Origin: Dehalococcoidia bacterium
Lineage (GTDB): Bacteria > Chloroflexota > Dehalococcoidia > Bin125
DNA: 64,000 nucleotides
Direction: 5' to 3'
Assembly: GCA_022822855.1 (NCBI GenBank)
Contig: JAJDYG010000005.1
Span: 1 to 64,000 of the forward strand
Shown: piece after piece, positions 48,399 through 56,164 of the stretch
How the letters are laid out: the number at the start of each line of letters is the position of its first letter
Position numbering within the stretch: the stretch's first letter is position 1
Notes under the pieces: model-generated
What the model was told of the DNA's origin: nothing
Database searches by the model: none
The model's input: the letters and a program-made list of their open reading frames with translations, nothing else
Program-made: the position numbers and the translations under genes

Positions 48399-49781
48399 TC
48401 AGTTGTTGGGCTTCTGGCCGGACATCAGGGCGACGGGTCGGAGCATTGGCGGCGGGGGCATGAGCGGGCCGGTAGCTCCCGCGCCGTTGGCTGCGGCGGC
48501 GGCCGGGGTCGGTACGGGCGGGAGCAGCGGGTGATCGTCCTTGCGGATGGTGAGCCAGCCGAGGGTACCGAGGACGGCGACGGCGAATCCGGCGATGCCC
48601 ATGATGGCGAAAACCTCGCGCTCGCCGATGGCGTCGGCGAGGACGCCGGCCGGTCCGGCGAAGACCATCTGAACTCCCCAGGCCATCATGGTGAAGGCCA
48701 TGACCCGGCCGTAGTAGGCGGACTCGGTGTTGATCATGATCCGGGCCTGGAGGATCATCACCGGTCCCTGGAGGCCCGGTCCGAGAATCGCCATGCCGAT
48801 CATCGCCTGGGTGAAGTCCTGAGCGGCGGCGAGCACGAGGTAGCCGAGGCCCAGCGATGCGACCAGGAGCAGAGTGATCGGCCAGGCCCACCGCGTCGTG
48901 GCGGCGCCGGCGACGAGGAAGGAGATGATCGCGGCGGCGATGCCGTTGACCAGGAAGAGTTGTCCCATGTCGGTGGTGGGACGATCGAGATGCTGGTCGA
49001 GGAAGGCCGGGGTGAGGATGCGGAAGAGGAAGCCGATCACGACCGTGCTGACGAACATGAGCAGCATCAGCCGCAGCGGCCGGCGCCTCCAGACGTAGCG
49101 TCCGCCGTCGACGATGTCGGCGATCACGCCCTGCCGCTGAGCGGCCGGCTGGTCGGCGCCGGGGCGTCGGCGGTTCGGCATCACTGCGACGGTGAACACG
49201 CCGACCGCGACCAGTGCGCCCATGACCAGATAGGTGCCTCCCGAGCCGGCGGCGGAATCCAGCAGCAAGGACGCGATGAAGGGTGAGAAGGGTTGGCCGA
49301 GCGTGTGCGAGAGCTGGCTCAGCACCATCGCGTTGCCGATTAGATGGGGACCGACGAGATCGGCGGTGAAGGCGTTGCGTGCCGGTCCCATGACGACGAA
49401 GGTGAAGCCCAGCAGCAACATGAGCAGGAACATCAGCGGCAGTGTCATCTGGCCGAGCAGGAGCAGGAGGCCGGTGATGGCCAGCATCGCCGCGCCGCCG
49501 CCCTGTCCGATGACGATCACCCACTTGCGGTTCATCCGATCGGCGATGACGCCGCCGAAGGGGGCGAGCAGCATCGCGATACCGACGCCGGTGCCGATGA
49601 CGCCGACGGCGGTGTTGGTGCCGGACAGGTCGTAGGCGACGACTGACATCGCCAGGAACATCATCATGTAGGCGAAGGTGGCGAAGAGGGTGCCGACGAA
49701 GAGGATGCGGAAGTGGCCGTCCTCCAGGGCGGCAAAGGTGTGGTCTCGCCACGCCGAAAACGCGGAGATACTTCGCGTCAT
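48399..49781 (-). CDS. MFS transporter (EntS-like, MFS_3), copy 2
   Basis: 460 residues, a close paralogue of the next gene, with motif A GGVIADRMNRKWVIVIGQ and GPARNAFTADLVGPHLIGNA. Both share the C-terminal LMPPPPMLRPVALMSGQK, which points to a recent tandem duplication. Substrate unknown. Confidence 0.85.
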   Translation of the reverse strand: MTRSISAFSAWRDHTFAALEDGHFRILFVGTLFATFAYMMMFLAMSVVAYDLSGTNTAVGVIGTGVGIAMLLAPFGGVIADRMNRKWVIVIGQGGGAAMLAITGLLLLLGQMTLPLMFLLMLLLGFTFVVMGPARNAFTADLVGPHLIGNAMVLSQLSHTLGQPFSPFIASLLLDSAAGSGGTYLVMGALVAVGVFTVAVMPNRRRPGADQPAAQRQGVIADIVDGGRYVWRRRPLRLMLLMFVSTVVIGFLFRILTPAFLDQHLDRPTTDMGQLFLVNGIAAAIISFLVAGAATTRWAWPITLLLVASLGLGYLVLAAAQDFTQAMIGMAILGPGLQGPVMILQARIMINTESAYYGRVMAFTMMAWGVQMVFAGPAGVLADAIGEREVFAIMGIAGFAVAVLGTLGWLTIRKDDHPLLPPVPTPAAAAANGAGATGPLMPPPPMLRPVALMSGQKPNN

Positions 49782-49830
49782 GCGAACAGCTTAAGGCTGG
49801 CCCCCTCACCCCGAACCCAGGAAGAGCGGA

Positions 49831-50020
49831 CTAGGGCGTGTTCACACTAGGCTCATTCCACGCCGCCCCGTGCTTGCCTGCCCCTGGCTTGACCAGGGGC
49901 AGGCAAGCACGGGGCATCGGAAGGTGAGAGCTGGGTGTCGGAGGGAGGGCGACCCTGGGAGGTCGCCCCCCTTCACCCGCTACGCGGGAGCTTCCCCCCG
50001 AAGGGGGGAAGCGGGATAAC
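49831..50020. mobile_element. MITE left end (copy 5, truncated) plus PAL-B
   Basis: CTAGGGCGTGTTCACACTAG at 49831 is the intact terminus. The interior stops after a PAL-A carrying a nested GCCCCTGGCTTGACCAGGGG insert at ~49920. No right end is visible. A PAL-B variant (CTTCACCCGCTACGCGGGAG) follows at 49962-50013. No gene is seen in 49782-50061. Confidence 0.7.
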
Positions 50021-50061
50021 GCGGTGGTGGCGTGGAGGGCATGGGTCGATAGGCTGGGTCG

Positions 50062-50649
50062 GTGAAGATTCCTGATCTCAACTGGCAGTCGTGGGTGCTG
50101 ATCGCAATCGTCGGGGCGGTGATCGGCGCTGCGATCTGGGCATTCGGCGTTGACAAGCCGCCGCGCGTGACGCAGGTGGAGATCGCGCTGCGGAATGTCG
50201 ACGAGCAGCGGGCGGAGCTGGGGGTGCGGGAGACCGATCACGAGGGCGCCGTGCGGTTCTATGAGGCGGACGGCGCGGATCTGGACTTCTCGCTGGTGAA
50301 TCGGCCGCGCTCGATCTATACGGAACCCATAGTGCTGTCGAACGACACGGACAACGCGCCGAGCCGGGTGCGGATCACGATTCGCGGTCTATCGGATACG
50401 GAGATCAAGCTGGGGCTGCGGGGTCTGCGGCCGAATCGGACGTGGGACAGCACACGCTTCCCGCGTCCGGAGCCGATCACACTGGATGAGCTGCGCAGCG
50501 AGGACTGGTTCTACCTGTCGCCGCTGCCGCTGCGGATCACGTATCACCAGCCGCTTGTCGATATCGTGCGGCTGTTCGTCTACATCGCCGGAGCGTTCGG
50601 GGTGCTGTTCGCGTTTAGCTGGGTGATCTGGCGTCGGTGGCTCAGCTAG
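50062..50649 (+). CDS. Membrane protein with two TM helices, unknown
   Basis: 195 residues from a GTG. N-terminal TM helix (WVLIAIVGAVIGAAIWAFGV), a ~120-residue extracytoplasmic β-rich domain (RVTQVEIALRNVDEQRAELG) and a C-terminal TM helix (LFVYIAGAFGVLFAFSWVIW). I recognise no family. Its 3' end overlaps the convergent DUF4276 gene by 8 bases. Confidence 0.55.
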   Translation: MKIPDLNWQSWVLIAIVGAVIGAAIWAFGVDKPPRVTQVEIALRNVDEQRAELGVRETDHEGAVRFYEADGADLDFSLVNRPRSIYTEPIVLSNDTDNAPSRVRITIRGLSDTEIKLGLRGLRPNRTWDSTRFPRPEPITLDELRSEDWFYLSPLPLRITYHQPLVDIVRLFVYIAGAFGVLFAFSWVIWRRWLS

Positions 50650-51190
50650 ACAGGAGGCGCTGAAGGCCGGACAAGAACACTTGAAGGCTACGAGAGCGGT
50701 TGGTTTCGAGTTGCAGGAGCGGGCCGAGTCTTTCGGCAAGTTGCCTCTTGCGATGTCCGGTTAACTCCATGATTTGCATAGATGGTTGCTGGAGGCTATC
50801 TGGAGAGCGGAATCTCGCTTGGCTTCTCACTTGACGGAATCTGGGATAGAGTGCCGACAACGTGTCGGGATCGCCGAAGTACCAAGATTCAAGCTCATAG
50901 CAGACGATTCGTATGAGAACTTCATTTCTCCTGTGGTGAGGAATCGCAGAGGCAAGGTCACCTTTTCGATCGATACAGTCAGCCTTGTCTTTGTCGCATA
51001 GGACTACAAAACGAGTGCCAGGAGGCCAAGTCTTACGCAAGTTCGTTGCCACAAGTTGTCTCATGCTGTGATATCCGCCCGCGACGCGATAGACGATCTG
51101 AGTGTTGCTTGGAATGGGTAATCGCTCCCTTGCGCCTTCCAAGAAGGTGCGCATCGAGGGCTCTTCGATCAAGAAGACCAGGAGTGGCAT
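50642..51190 (-). CDS. DUF4276-like protein, partner of the ATPase
   Basis: 182 residues beginning MPLLVFLIEEPSMRTFLEG, then TRFVVLCDKDKADC and ELESWYFGDPDTL, the acidic Toprim-like pattern (E..D.D) of DUF4276 proteins. The ATG lies on the ATPase stop (TGATG), so the two are translationally coupled. OLD/Toprim-type partners of AAA ATPases are effectors in several phage-defence systems (for example PARIS), which is inference here. The pair is AT-richer than its neighbours, suggesting transfer. Confidence 0.72.
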   Translation of the reverse strand: MPLLVFLIEEPSMRTFLEGARERLPIPSNTQIVYRVAGGYHSMRQLVATNLRKTWPPGTRFVVLCDKDKADCIDRKGDLASAIPHHRRNEVLIRIVCYELESWYFGDPDTLSALYPRFRQVRSQARFRSPDSLQQPSMQIMELTGHRKRQLAERLGPLLQLETNRSRSLQVFLSGLQRLLSS

Positions 51191-52416
51191 CAGTCTGGAT
51201 AAGCGCCATCGAACGCCCGAGACTTCCACATCCAGCCAAGTTTGTTGCCGTACTCATATTCTTCTACCAAGTCGGCTTCTTCGCTTGCACGGCGTACGCG
51301 TGCAACTCCATTTTCCTTGACTAACCAAAAGACCTCGTTTGGCCGAACGGCATCCAACAAATCAGTAGAATGGGTAGTGACGATGACTTGCCCACCGCTT
51401 CGCTCCGCGTATCCCCATAGCTCCTCGGCCAGCAGACCTAGCAGCGAATGGTACAACTGGTTCTCTGGTTCTTCGATGCACATCAGCGGATGCGGCTTAG
51501 GATCATGCAGCATCAAAAGGTAAGCCCACATCTTCAATGTGCCGTCAGATACTGACGCTGCGCTGAACGGCGCAGATACCCCGGCATTGGAGAACTGCAA
51601 AGCGACACGGCGATCGATAGTGTACTCAACGCTCACATCTGTGATCTCCGGAATACGCTTGCCCAGAGCATTTACAGCCTGGGCAAATTCTTCGGGGTGC
51701 TCGTCGTGGAGATATTTGGAAACCAGCGGCAAGTTGTCGCCGTGAATGGAGACATGCTCATCACGGCCCGCGGCCGCAGCCTGTCGAGCTTTCGACACTT
51801 GGATATCGGACAAATGGACGTTACTGAGAAACTCGTACAGATCGCTTGCGGCTTGGTAGTACATAAAGTCGTGCTGTGCCCGCGTTCGACGAAATGTCCT
51901 GGCCAAAGCCATAGGAGATCCAAGGAGTAATCGTCCTCGTTTCCACTCGTGATCGCGCACCTCTAACTCGAAATCAAGACTGTTGCCCTCACCATCGCTT
52001 GCAGTTTCTTCTTCAGGATGAGATGGAGCGAAATCGAACAGATTCGGTTGAACAGTGGACGATTGGATTCGCAGAAATTCTTGTTTGATCACCGGAATGC
52101 CGGAATCCAAGCCAAGCTTTAGACCATAAGTGAAGGCAGCCGGCTCTTCGGCACGGCGGCGATCCGTGCTGACGACCATCTCGATCTCGATGTGGCCTGT
52201 CCGGTCGCGGGTGCGTACCTCGTCGAAACCACCACGTCGGTCGATGGCGGCGCGAACATTCTCGCGCAGAGCGTCCTGGATGAAGGCGAAGAGGTCGATG
52301 AGGGTACTCTTGCCAGTTCCGTTGGGGCCAATGAACACTGCGAATGGTGGCAGGTCAGTCAGCGTCAAGTCCGCGAAGACGCCGAAGTTTCGCAGCCGCA
52401 GCTCGGTGATCCTCAT
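51190..52416 (-). CDS. AAA_21/OLD-like ABC-type ATPase
   Basis: 408 residues: N-terminal MRITELRLRNFGVFADLTL, Walker A IGPNGTGKSTLIDLF, the signature-like SVSDGTLKMWAYLLML, Walker B LMCIEEPENQLYHSLL and the switch His in IVTTHSTDLLDAV. This is an SMC/OLD-type ATPase without its own Toprim domain. The co-transcribed DUF4276 gene probably supplies that part. It is the typical two-gene layout of candidate defence modules. Confidence 0.85.
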   Translation of the reverse strand: MRITELRLRNFGVFADLTLTDLPPFAVFIGPNGTGKSTLIDLFAFIQDALRENVRAAIDRRGGFDEVRTRDRTGHIEIEMVVSTDRRRAEEPAAFTYGLKLGLDSGIPVIKQEFLRIQSSTVQPNLFDFAPSHPEEETASDGEGNSLDFELEVRDHEWKRGRLLLGSPMALARTFRRTRAQHDFMYYQAASDLYEFLSNVHLSDIQVSKARQAAAAGRDEHVSIHGDNLPLVSKYLHDEHPEEFAQAVNALGKRIPEITDVSVEYTIDRRVALQFSNAGVSAPFSAASVSDGTLKMWAYLLMLHDPKPHPLMCIEEPENQLYHSLLGLLAEELWGYAERSGGQVIVTTHSTDLLDAVRPNEVFWLVKENGVARVRRASEEADLVEEYEYGNKLGWMWKSRAFDGAYPD

Positions 52417-52426
52417 AGGCTAAAGT

Positions 52427-53248
52427 CTAGTCGGCGCCGCCGACCTGGTAGATGGTTCGGTGGCGGAGGCGGGCGAGGTCCTGGCCGGACTCTGAGCTGA
52501 TGGTGACGTCGAGCAGGCAGTACTCGTGCTGCTTGCGCCGGTAGCCGTCGGTGACGTGGCCGGAGACGATGAGCGTCTGGCCGGCGATGGCCGGGGCGAG
52601 CATCTGGATCTGGCTGCCGGCGTGGATTCCGGCCGGGTACTCGTAGGTGTGCTTGGTCAGGCGAACGCAGCGCCCGGCGATCCAGCCCGGGTGGAGTCGG
52701 GCGTCCTCTCCACGCCAGCGGGGATGGGGGTCGCGGGCGAAGTGGTCGGCGTACTCGGCGGCGTCCTCGATGGACATGGGGACGGCCATGGCGGGCAGGT
52801 CCTCGCCGATGGGCAGGTTCTCGGGGGTCAGGAAGATGGGTGGATCGGCGGGAGGCACGACGACTCGGTTGCGGGCGACGGCGAGGTCGGGGTAGAAGTC
52901 AGCCTGGCCGAGTCCGGCGGTGCCGGCGATGCAGACTTCGCCCTCGGCCTTGGCCATGGTGAACTCGACGTTGGTGTCGGTCGGCGTGACGCGGGTGGTG
53001 ATTTGGTCGCCGGGGTAGACGGGTCGGCGGAGGCGGAAGTCGATCCAGCCGGAATCGAGCCAGTCTTCGCCGAGGGCTTCGATCAGGGCGGGAACGGCCC
53101 AGGAGTAGACGGTGACGCCTCCGACGAGGGCGCCCTGGAAGCCGAACCTCGCTGCGCCCTCGGTGGAGTGGATGATGTTGTCGATCTCGAGGGAGTCTTC
53201 GCCGTCGAGGAAGGCGGTGATCGAGCGTTCGATGGTTGGAGTGGTCAT
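52427..53248 (-). CDS. Hot-dog fold dehydratase (MaoC/FAS1-type), copy 2
   Basis: 273 residues with an N-terminal hot-dog half (IHSTEGAARFGFQGALVGGV and FRLRRPVYPGDQITTRVTP) and a C-terminal half containing ARLHPGWIAGRC and HAGSQIQMLAP. The layout is that of MaoC-like/FAS1-type enoyl- or 3-hydroxyacyl-CoA dehydratases. The canonical GDxNPxH motif is not evident. It lies downstream of a paralogue and a CoA transferase gene. The ATG at 53248 is chosen because the longer ORF reads through the intergenic PAL-B-like repeat. Confidence 0.72.
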   Translation of the reverse strand: MTTPTIERSITAFLDGEDSLEIDNIIHSTEGAARFGFQGALVGGVTVYSWAVPALIEALGEDWLDSGWIDFRLRRPVYPGDQITTRVTPTDTNVEFTMAKAEGEVCIAGTAGLGQADFYPDLAVARNRVVVPPADPPIFLTPENLPIGEDLPAMAVPMSIEDAAEYADHFARDPHPRWRGEDARLHPGWIAGRCVRLTKHTYEYPAGIHAGSQIQMLAPAIAGQTLIVSGHVTDGYRRKQHEYCLLDVTISSESGQDLARLRHRTIYQVGGAD

Positions 53249-53334
53249 CTTGGAGTCCTGGGCTTGCTGGGGATTCACCCTCACCCTAACCCTCTCCCTC
53301 GAGGGAGAGGGGAACAGAATGGGAGGGGCGGTTG

Positions 53335-54306
53335 TCAGCGTGCCCCGACCTGGTAGATGGTCGGTTGGCGCATGCGGACCAGATCTCGGCCGTCCTCGGC
53401 GGTGACCGTCAGATCGATGACGGCATACTCGTGGCCTTTGCGTTCGTAGCCGGAGGCGAGGCGCCCGCTGACGAGCAGGGTCTGATCTGAGTGGACCGGG
53501 GCGAGGTGTTGGATCTGGCTGGAGGCGTGGATCGCGGTGTAGCGCCATGTGTGCGCGAGCAGCGCGTTGGCTCGTTGGGCGATCCAGCCCGGGTGGACTC
53601 GAGCGCTGGCTCCTTGCCAGAGCGGATCTGAATCGTGGGCCTTCTCGTCGGCGTAGCGGCCGGCTTCGGCCGCGCTCAGCGGTATCTCCATTGCCGGCAG
53701 GTCTTTACCGAGCGGCGCGAGGGTTCGGGTGATGAACGGTCGGTCTGCCGGTTGGGGCTGAGGTGTGCGATCGGTTGCGGTCGTGATCTCGGCGTTGAAG
53801 TCGGCGATTCCGAGTCCGGCGGTTCCGCGGACGGCGATCTCGCCGGTGTGCTTGGTCATGGTGAAGGCGACGGGGGACCCCCCTTCAGCCTTCGGCAGCT
53901 TCCCCCCAGAGGGGGGAAGCGGGGAAGAGGAGCTGGCATCTCCCCCCAGAGGCGAAAGCGCGGAAGGGGAGCCGGCATCGTCCTCCAACGGGGGAAGCTG
54001 AGAAGGGGCGCCGGCATCCCCTCCCAGCGGGGGGAGCGGGGCAACCCGCGTGGTGATGACCTCGTCCGGGTAGACGGGTTTGCGCAGTTGGAACTCGACC
54101 CAACCTTCGTTGAGCCAGGCTTCGCCGAGGGCTTCGACCAGTGCTGCGACTGACCAGGAGTAGATGGTTGTGCCGCCGACCAGCGGACCGGTGTAGCCGT
54201 AACGGGCGGCGCCGGCGGTTGAGTGGATGATGTTGTTGATCTCGAGCGAGTCGTCGCCGTCGAGGAAGGCGGTGATGGTTCGTTCGATGGTTGGGAGGGT
54301 GGTCAT
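53335..54306 (-). CDS. Hot-dog fold dehydratase (MaoC/FAS1-type), copy 1, with in-frame repeat insert
   Basis: 323 residues, homologous to copy 2 along its whole length (MTTLPTIERTITAFLDGDDS against MTTPTIERSITAFLDGEDS). Residues ~89-143 are an insert of four PAL-B-encoded units (APSQLPPLEDDAGSPSALSP) exactly where copy 2 has a short loop (RVTPTDTNVEFT). The insert accounts for the extra ~50 residues. The ATG overlaps the CoA transferase stop as TGATG. The enzyme probably tolerates the insert because it falls in a surface loop. Confidence 0.78.
   Translation of the reverse strand: MTTLPTIERTITAFLDGDDSLEINNIIHSTAGAARYGYTGPLVGGTTIYSWSVAALVEALGEAWLNEGWVEFQLRKPVYPDEVITTRVAPLPPLGGDAGAPSQLPPLEDDAGSPSALSPLGGDASSSSPLPPSGGKLPKAEGGSPVAFTMTKHTGEIAVRGTAGLGIADFNAEITTATDRTPQPQPADRPFITRTLAPLGKDLPAMEIPLSAAEAGRYADEKAHDSDPLWQGASARVHPGWIAQRANALLAHTWRYTAIHASSQIQHLAPVHSDQTLLVSGRLASGYERKGHEYAVIDLTVTAEDGRDLVRMRQPTIYQVGAR
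53877..54040. repeat. Tandem 39-bp PAL-B units inside the dehydratase gene
   Basis: Four units with a period of about 39 bases, e.g. CCGGCATCGTCCTCCAACGG and CCGGCATCCCCTCCCAGCGG. The first carries the full PAL-B tail (CCCCCCTTCAGCCTTCGGCA). The period and codon number match the array in the VWA gene at 9.6 kb. Confidence 0.88.
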
Positions 54307-55493
54307 CAGATCACTCCGTCTGCCGAGAGTTGCTGCAGTTCTTCGTCGCTGACACCGAGCATGCCGCCGTAGATTTCATGGTTGTGCTCGCCGAGGGTTG
54401 GGGCACGGTGTTTGACGGCTCCGGGCGTCTTTGAGAGGCGGGGGACGATTCCGGGTTGGGCGAGGTCTCCGTGTTGTTCGGAGGGGACGTGGACGATCTG
54501 GTCGCGGGCGGCGTAGTGTTCATCAGCGACGATGTCGGAGGTGGCGTAGACCTTGGTGGCTGGGACTCCGTGCTTGTCGAGCAGGTGTTGGGCCTCTTCC
54601 AGCGTGAGCGATGCGATCCACTCGCCGACGATCGCGTGGATTGCTTCGTAGTTCTTGCGGCGGTCTCGGTGGATTTCGAAGCGTGGATCGGTGAGCAGGT
54701 CGGAGCGCTGCATGGCGGCGACCAGGCGCTCGAAGGTGCCCTGGGTGGTGGCGTTGATGATCAGGTGATGGCCGTCGGCGGTGGCGAACTGCTCGGCCGG
54801 GACGACGCCGGGCCAGTAGTTGCCTGATCGCTCTCGGTTCTGGCCGGTCATCTGGTACTGCGAGGCGTGGGTGCCGGACTGCTTCCAGATGGCTTCGTAG
54901 AGGGCGACGTCGACATCCTGGCCGACGCCGCCGTTGACGTCGCGGGCGCGCAGGGCCATCATCGTGCCCATTGCGGCGAAGACGCCGGCGCTGTAGTCGG
55001 CGACCATGTAGCCGGGCCGGACGGGCGGGCCGTCGGCCCAGCCGGTCTGATAGGTCATGCCGGCGAAGCCGAGGGCGACGCGGTCGAAGCCCGCTCGCTC
55101 TCGGTAGGGGCCGGTCTGTCCGTAGCCGGAGACGCGAGTCACGACGAGTCCGGGGTTGAGCTCGCGCAGCGAGTCGGGGGCGAGGTCCATCTTCTCGAGG
55201 GTGCCGGGTCGGAAGTTCTCGATCAGCACGTCGGCCTGCCGGCAGAGGCGTCGGAAGAGGTCTTTACCTCGGGGGTCGGCGAGGTTGCAGGTGACGCCGC
55301 GCTGCGAGCGGTTCTCCTGGACGTAGGAGATGGTGCCGTGGTTGGGTTCGCCGGTGTTGGGGCGTTCGACTTTGATCACGTCGGCGCCGAACTCGGCGAG
55401 CATGGTGGCGCAGTGGGGGGCGGCGAGGATTTGTCCGGCGTTGATGACGGTGATGCCGTCGAGGGGTGGTCGGAGTTGGTTGTCGGTAGTCAT
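54306..55493 (-). CDS. CaiB-family CoA transferase in a dehydratase operon
   Basis: 395 residues with all class III motifs: GITVINAGQILAAPHCATML, GADVIKVERPNTGEP, the nucleophile region MVADYSAGVFAAMGTMMAL with its Asp, and the C-terminal TLGEHNHEIYGGMLG. It is the first gene of an operon with two MaoC-type dehydratases. A CoA transferase plus hydratase set recalls the mesaconyl-CoA C1-C4 transferase/mesaconyl-C4-CoA hydratase step of the Chloroflexus 3-hydroxypropionate bicycle, but other short-chain acid pathways are equally possible. Confidence 0.88.
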   Translation of the reverse strand: MTTDNQLRPPLDGITVINAGQILAAPHCATMLAEFGADVIKVERPNTGEPNHGTISYVQENRSQRGVTCNLADPRGKDLFRRLCRQADVLIENFRPGTLEKMDLAPDSLRELNPGLVVTRVSGYGQTGPYRERAGFDRVALGFAGMTYQTGWADGPPVRPGYMVADYSAGVFAAMGTMMALRARDVNGGVGQDVDVALYEAIWKQSGTHASQYQMTGQNRERSGNYWPGVVPAEQFATADGHHLIINATTQGTFERLVAAMQRSDLLTDPRFEIHRDRRKNYEAIHAIVGEWIASLTLEEAQHLLDKHGVPATKVYATSDIVADEHYAARDQIVHVPSEQHGDLAQPGIVPRLSKTPGAVKHRAPTLGEHNHEIYGGMLGVSDEELQQLSADGVI

Positions 55494-55519
55494 GGGAAGG
55501 AGGATACGAGCGGAAGAGC

Positions 55520-55738
55520 CTACGTTCCGCGCTCAAAGAGTGAGCGGGGCAGTCCGGAGTGATCAATGATCTTCATCAGCGTTCGGCGCTTGACAGCGCG
55601 GTGTAGGGGTACTGTCACACCTCGTTGACCCGATGGCTCCCGCTGTTTCATCGTCACATGGCTTCCTCGCTGCCGTTCAAACTCAAAGCCAGGACGCTCA
55701 AGGATTCGGATGATCTGACGGCCGGAAAGGACTCGAAG
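55520..55738 (-). CDS. hicA: HicA-type toxin, start codon apparently CTT
   Basis: 72 residues aligned on the second HicA in the window: RVLSGRQIIRILERPGFEFE, GSHVTMKQ with the catalytic His, VPLHRAVKRRTLMKIIDHSG. HicA degrades mRNA. At the Met position of the paralogue (GTG) this gene has CTT at 55736-55738, although AGGAGG lies ~8 bases upstream. The next ATG/GTG/TTG would cut into the fold or lie far upstream. The toxin may therefore be silent or poorly expressed. Confidence 0.65.
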   Translation of the reverse strand, partial: LRVLSGRQIIRILERPGFEFERQRGSHVTMKQREPSGQRGVTVPLHRAVKRRTLMKIIDHSGLPRSLFERGT

Positions 55739-55739
55739 C

Positions 55740-56045
55740 CTAGCCTCCTGCGGCGCCGAGCAGGTCCGCGTTGATGGGCAGCGGTCTCGACTCAACCTCT
55801 TCGAGGCCTTCCATCAACTCTTCCTCAGTGAACTGAGAATAGGGGAAGTAAGACCCATCGAGTCTTGACCGTATCTCATCCTCGTCGGCACATTCCAAGG
55901 TCAGCTCGACAGCTCCAACCAACATGGCTCGGGCCTCGTCGATGGTGTCTCCCTGGCTCGCGACTCCTAACTCCGGGCACTCGGAGACATAGCCACCATC
56001 AACGTCCGAGAAGATGACTCCGGTCAAGTTCGACAGGTCGTTCAT
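55740..56045 (-). CDS. hicB: HicB-type antitoxin
   Basis: 101 residues. The partial RNase H-like HicB fold is seen in VIFSDVDGGYVSECPELGVA, then SQGDTIDEARAMLVGAVELT. It lacks a clear C-terminal DNA-binding domain. It lies directly upstream of hicA, with AGGAGG for hicA inside its last codons. It neutralises HicA and probably represses the pair. Confidence 0.82.
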   Translation of the reverse strand: MNDLSNLTGVIFSDVDGGYVSECPELGVASQGDTIDEARAMLVGAVELTLECADEDEIRSRLDGSYFPYSQFTEEELMEGLEEVESRPLPINADLLGAAGG

Positions 56046-56164
56046 GGCGGCCTCCTGGGGGTGAGGGTATCAGGATGGTGGTTCGAGGATGGTGTCCGAG
56101 CTGTCGGCGGCGGCCCAGGGTCCTACGATTTGGAGAGCGTCCGCTTTGTGGCTTCTTCTGAGAG

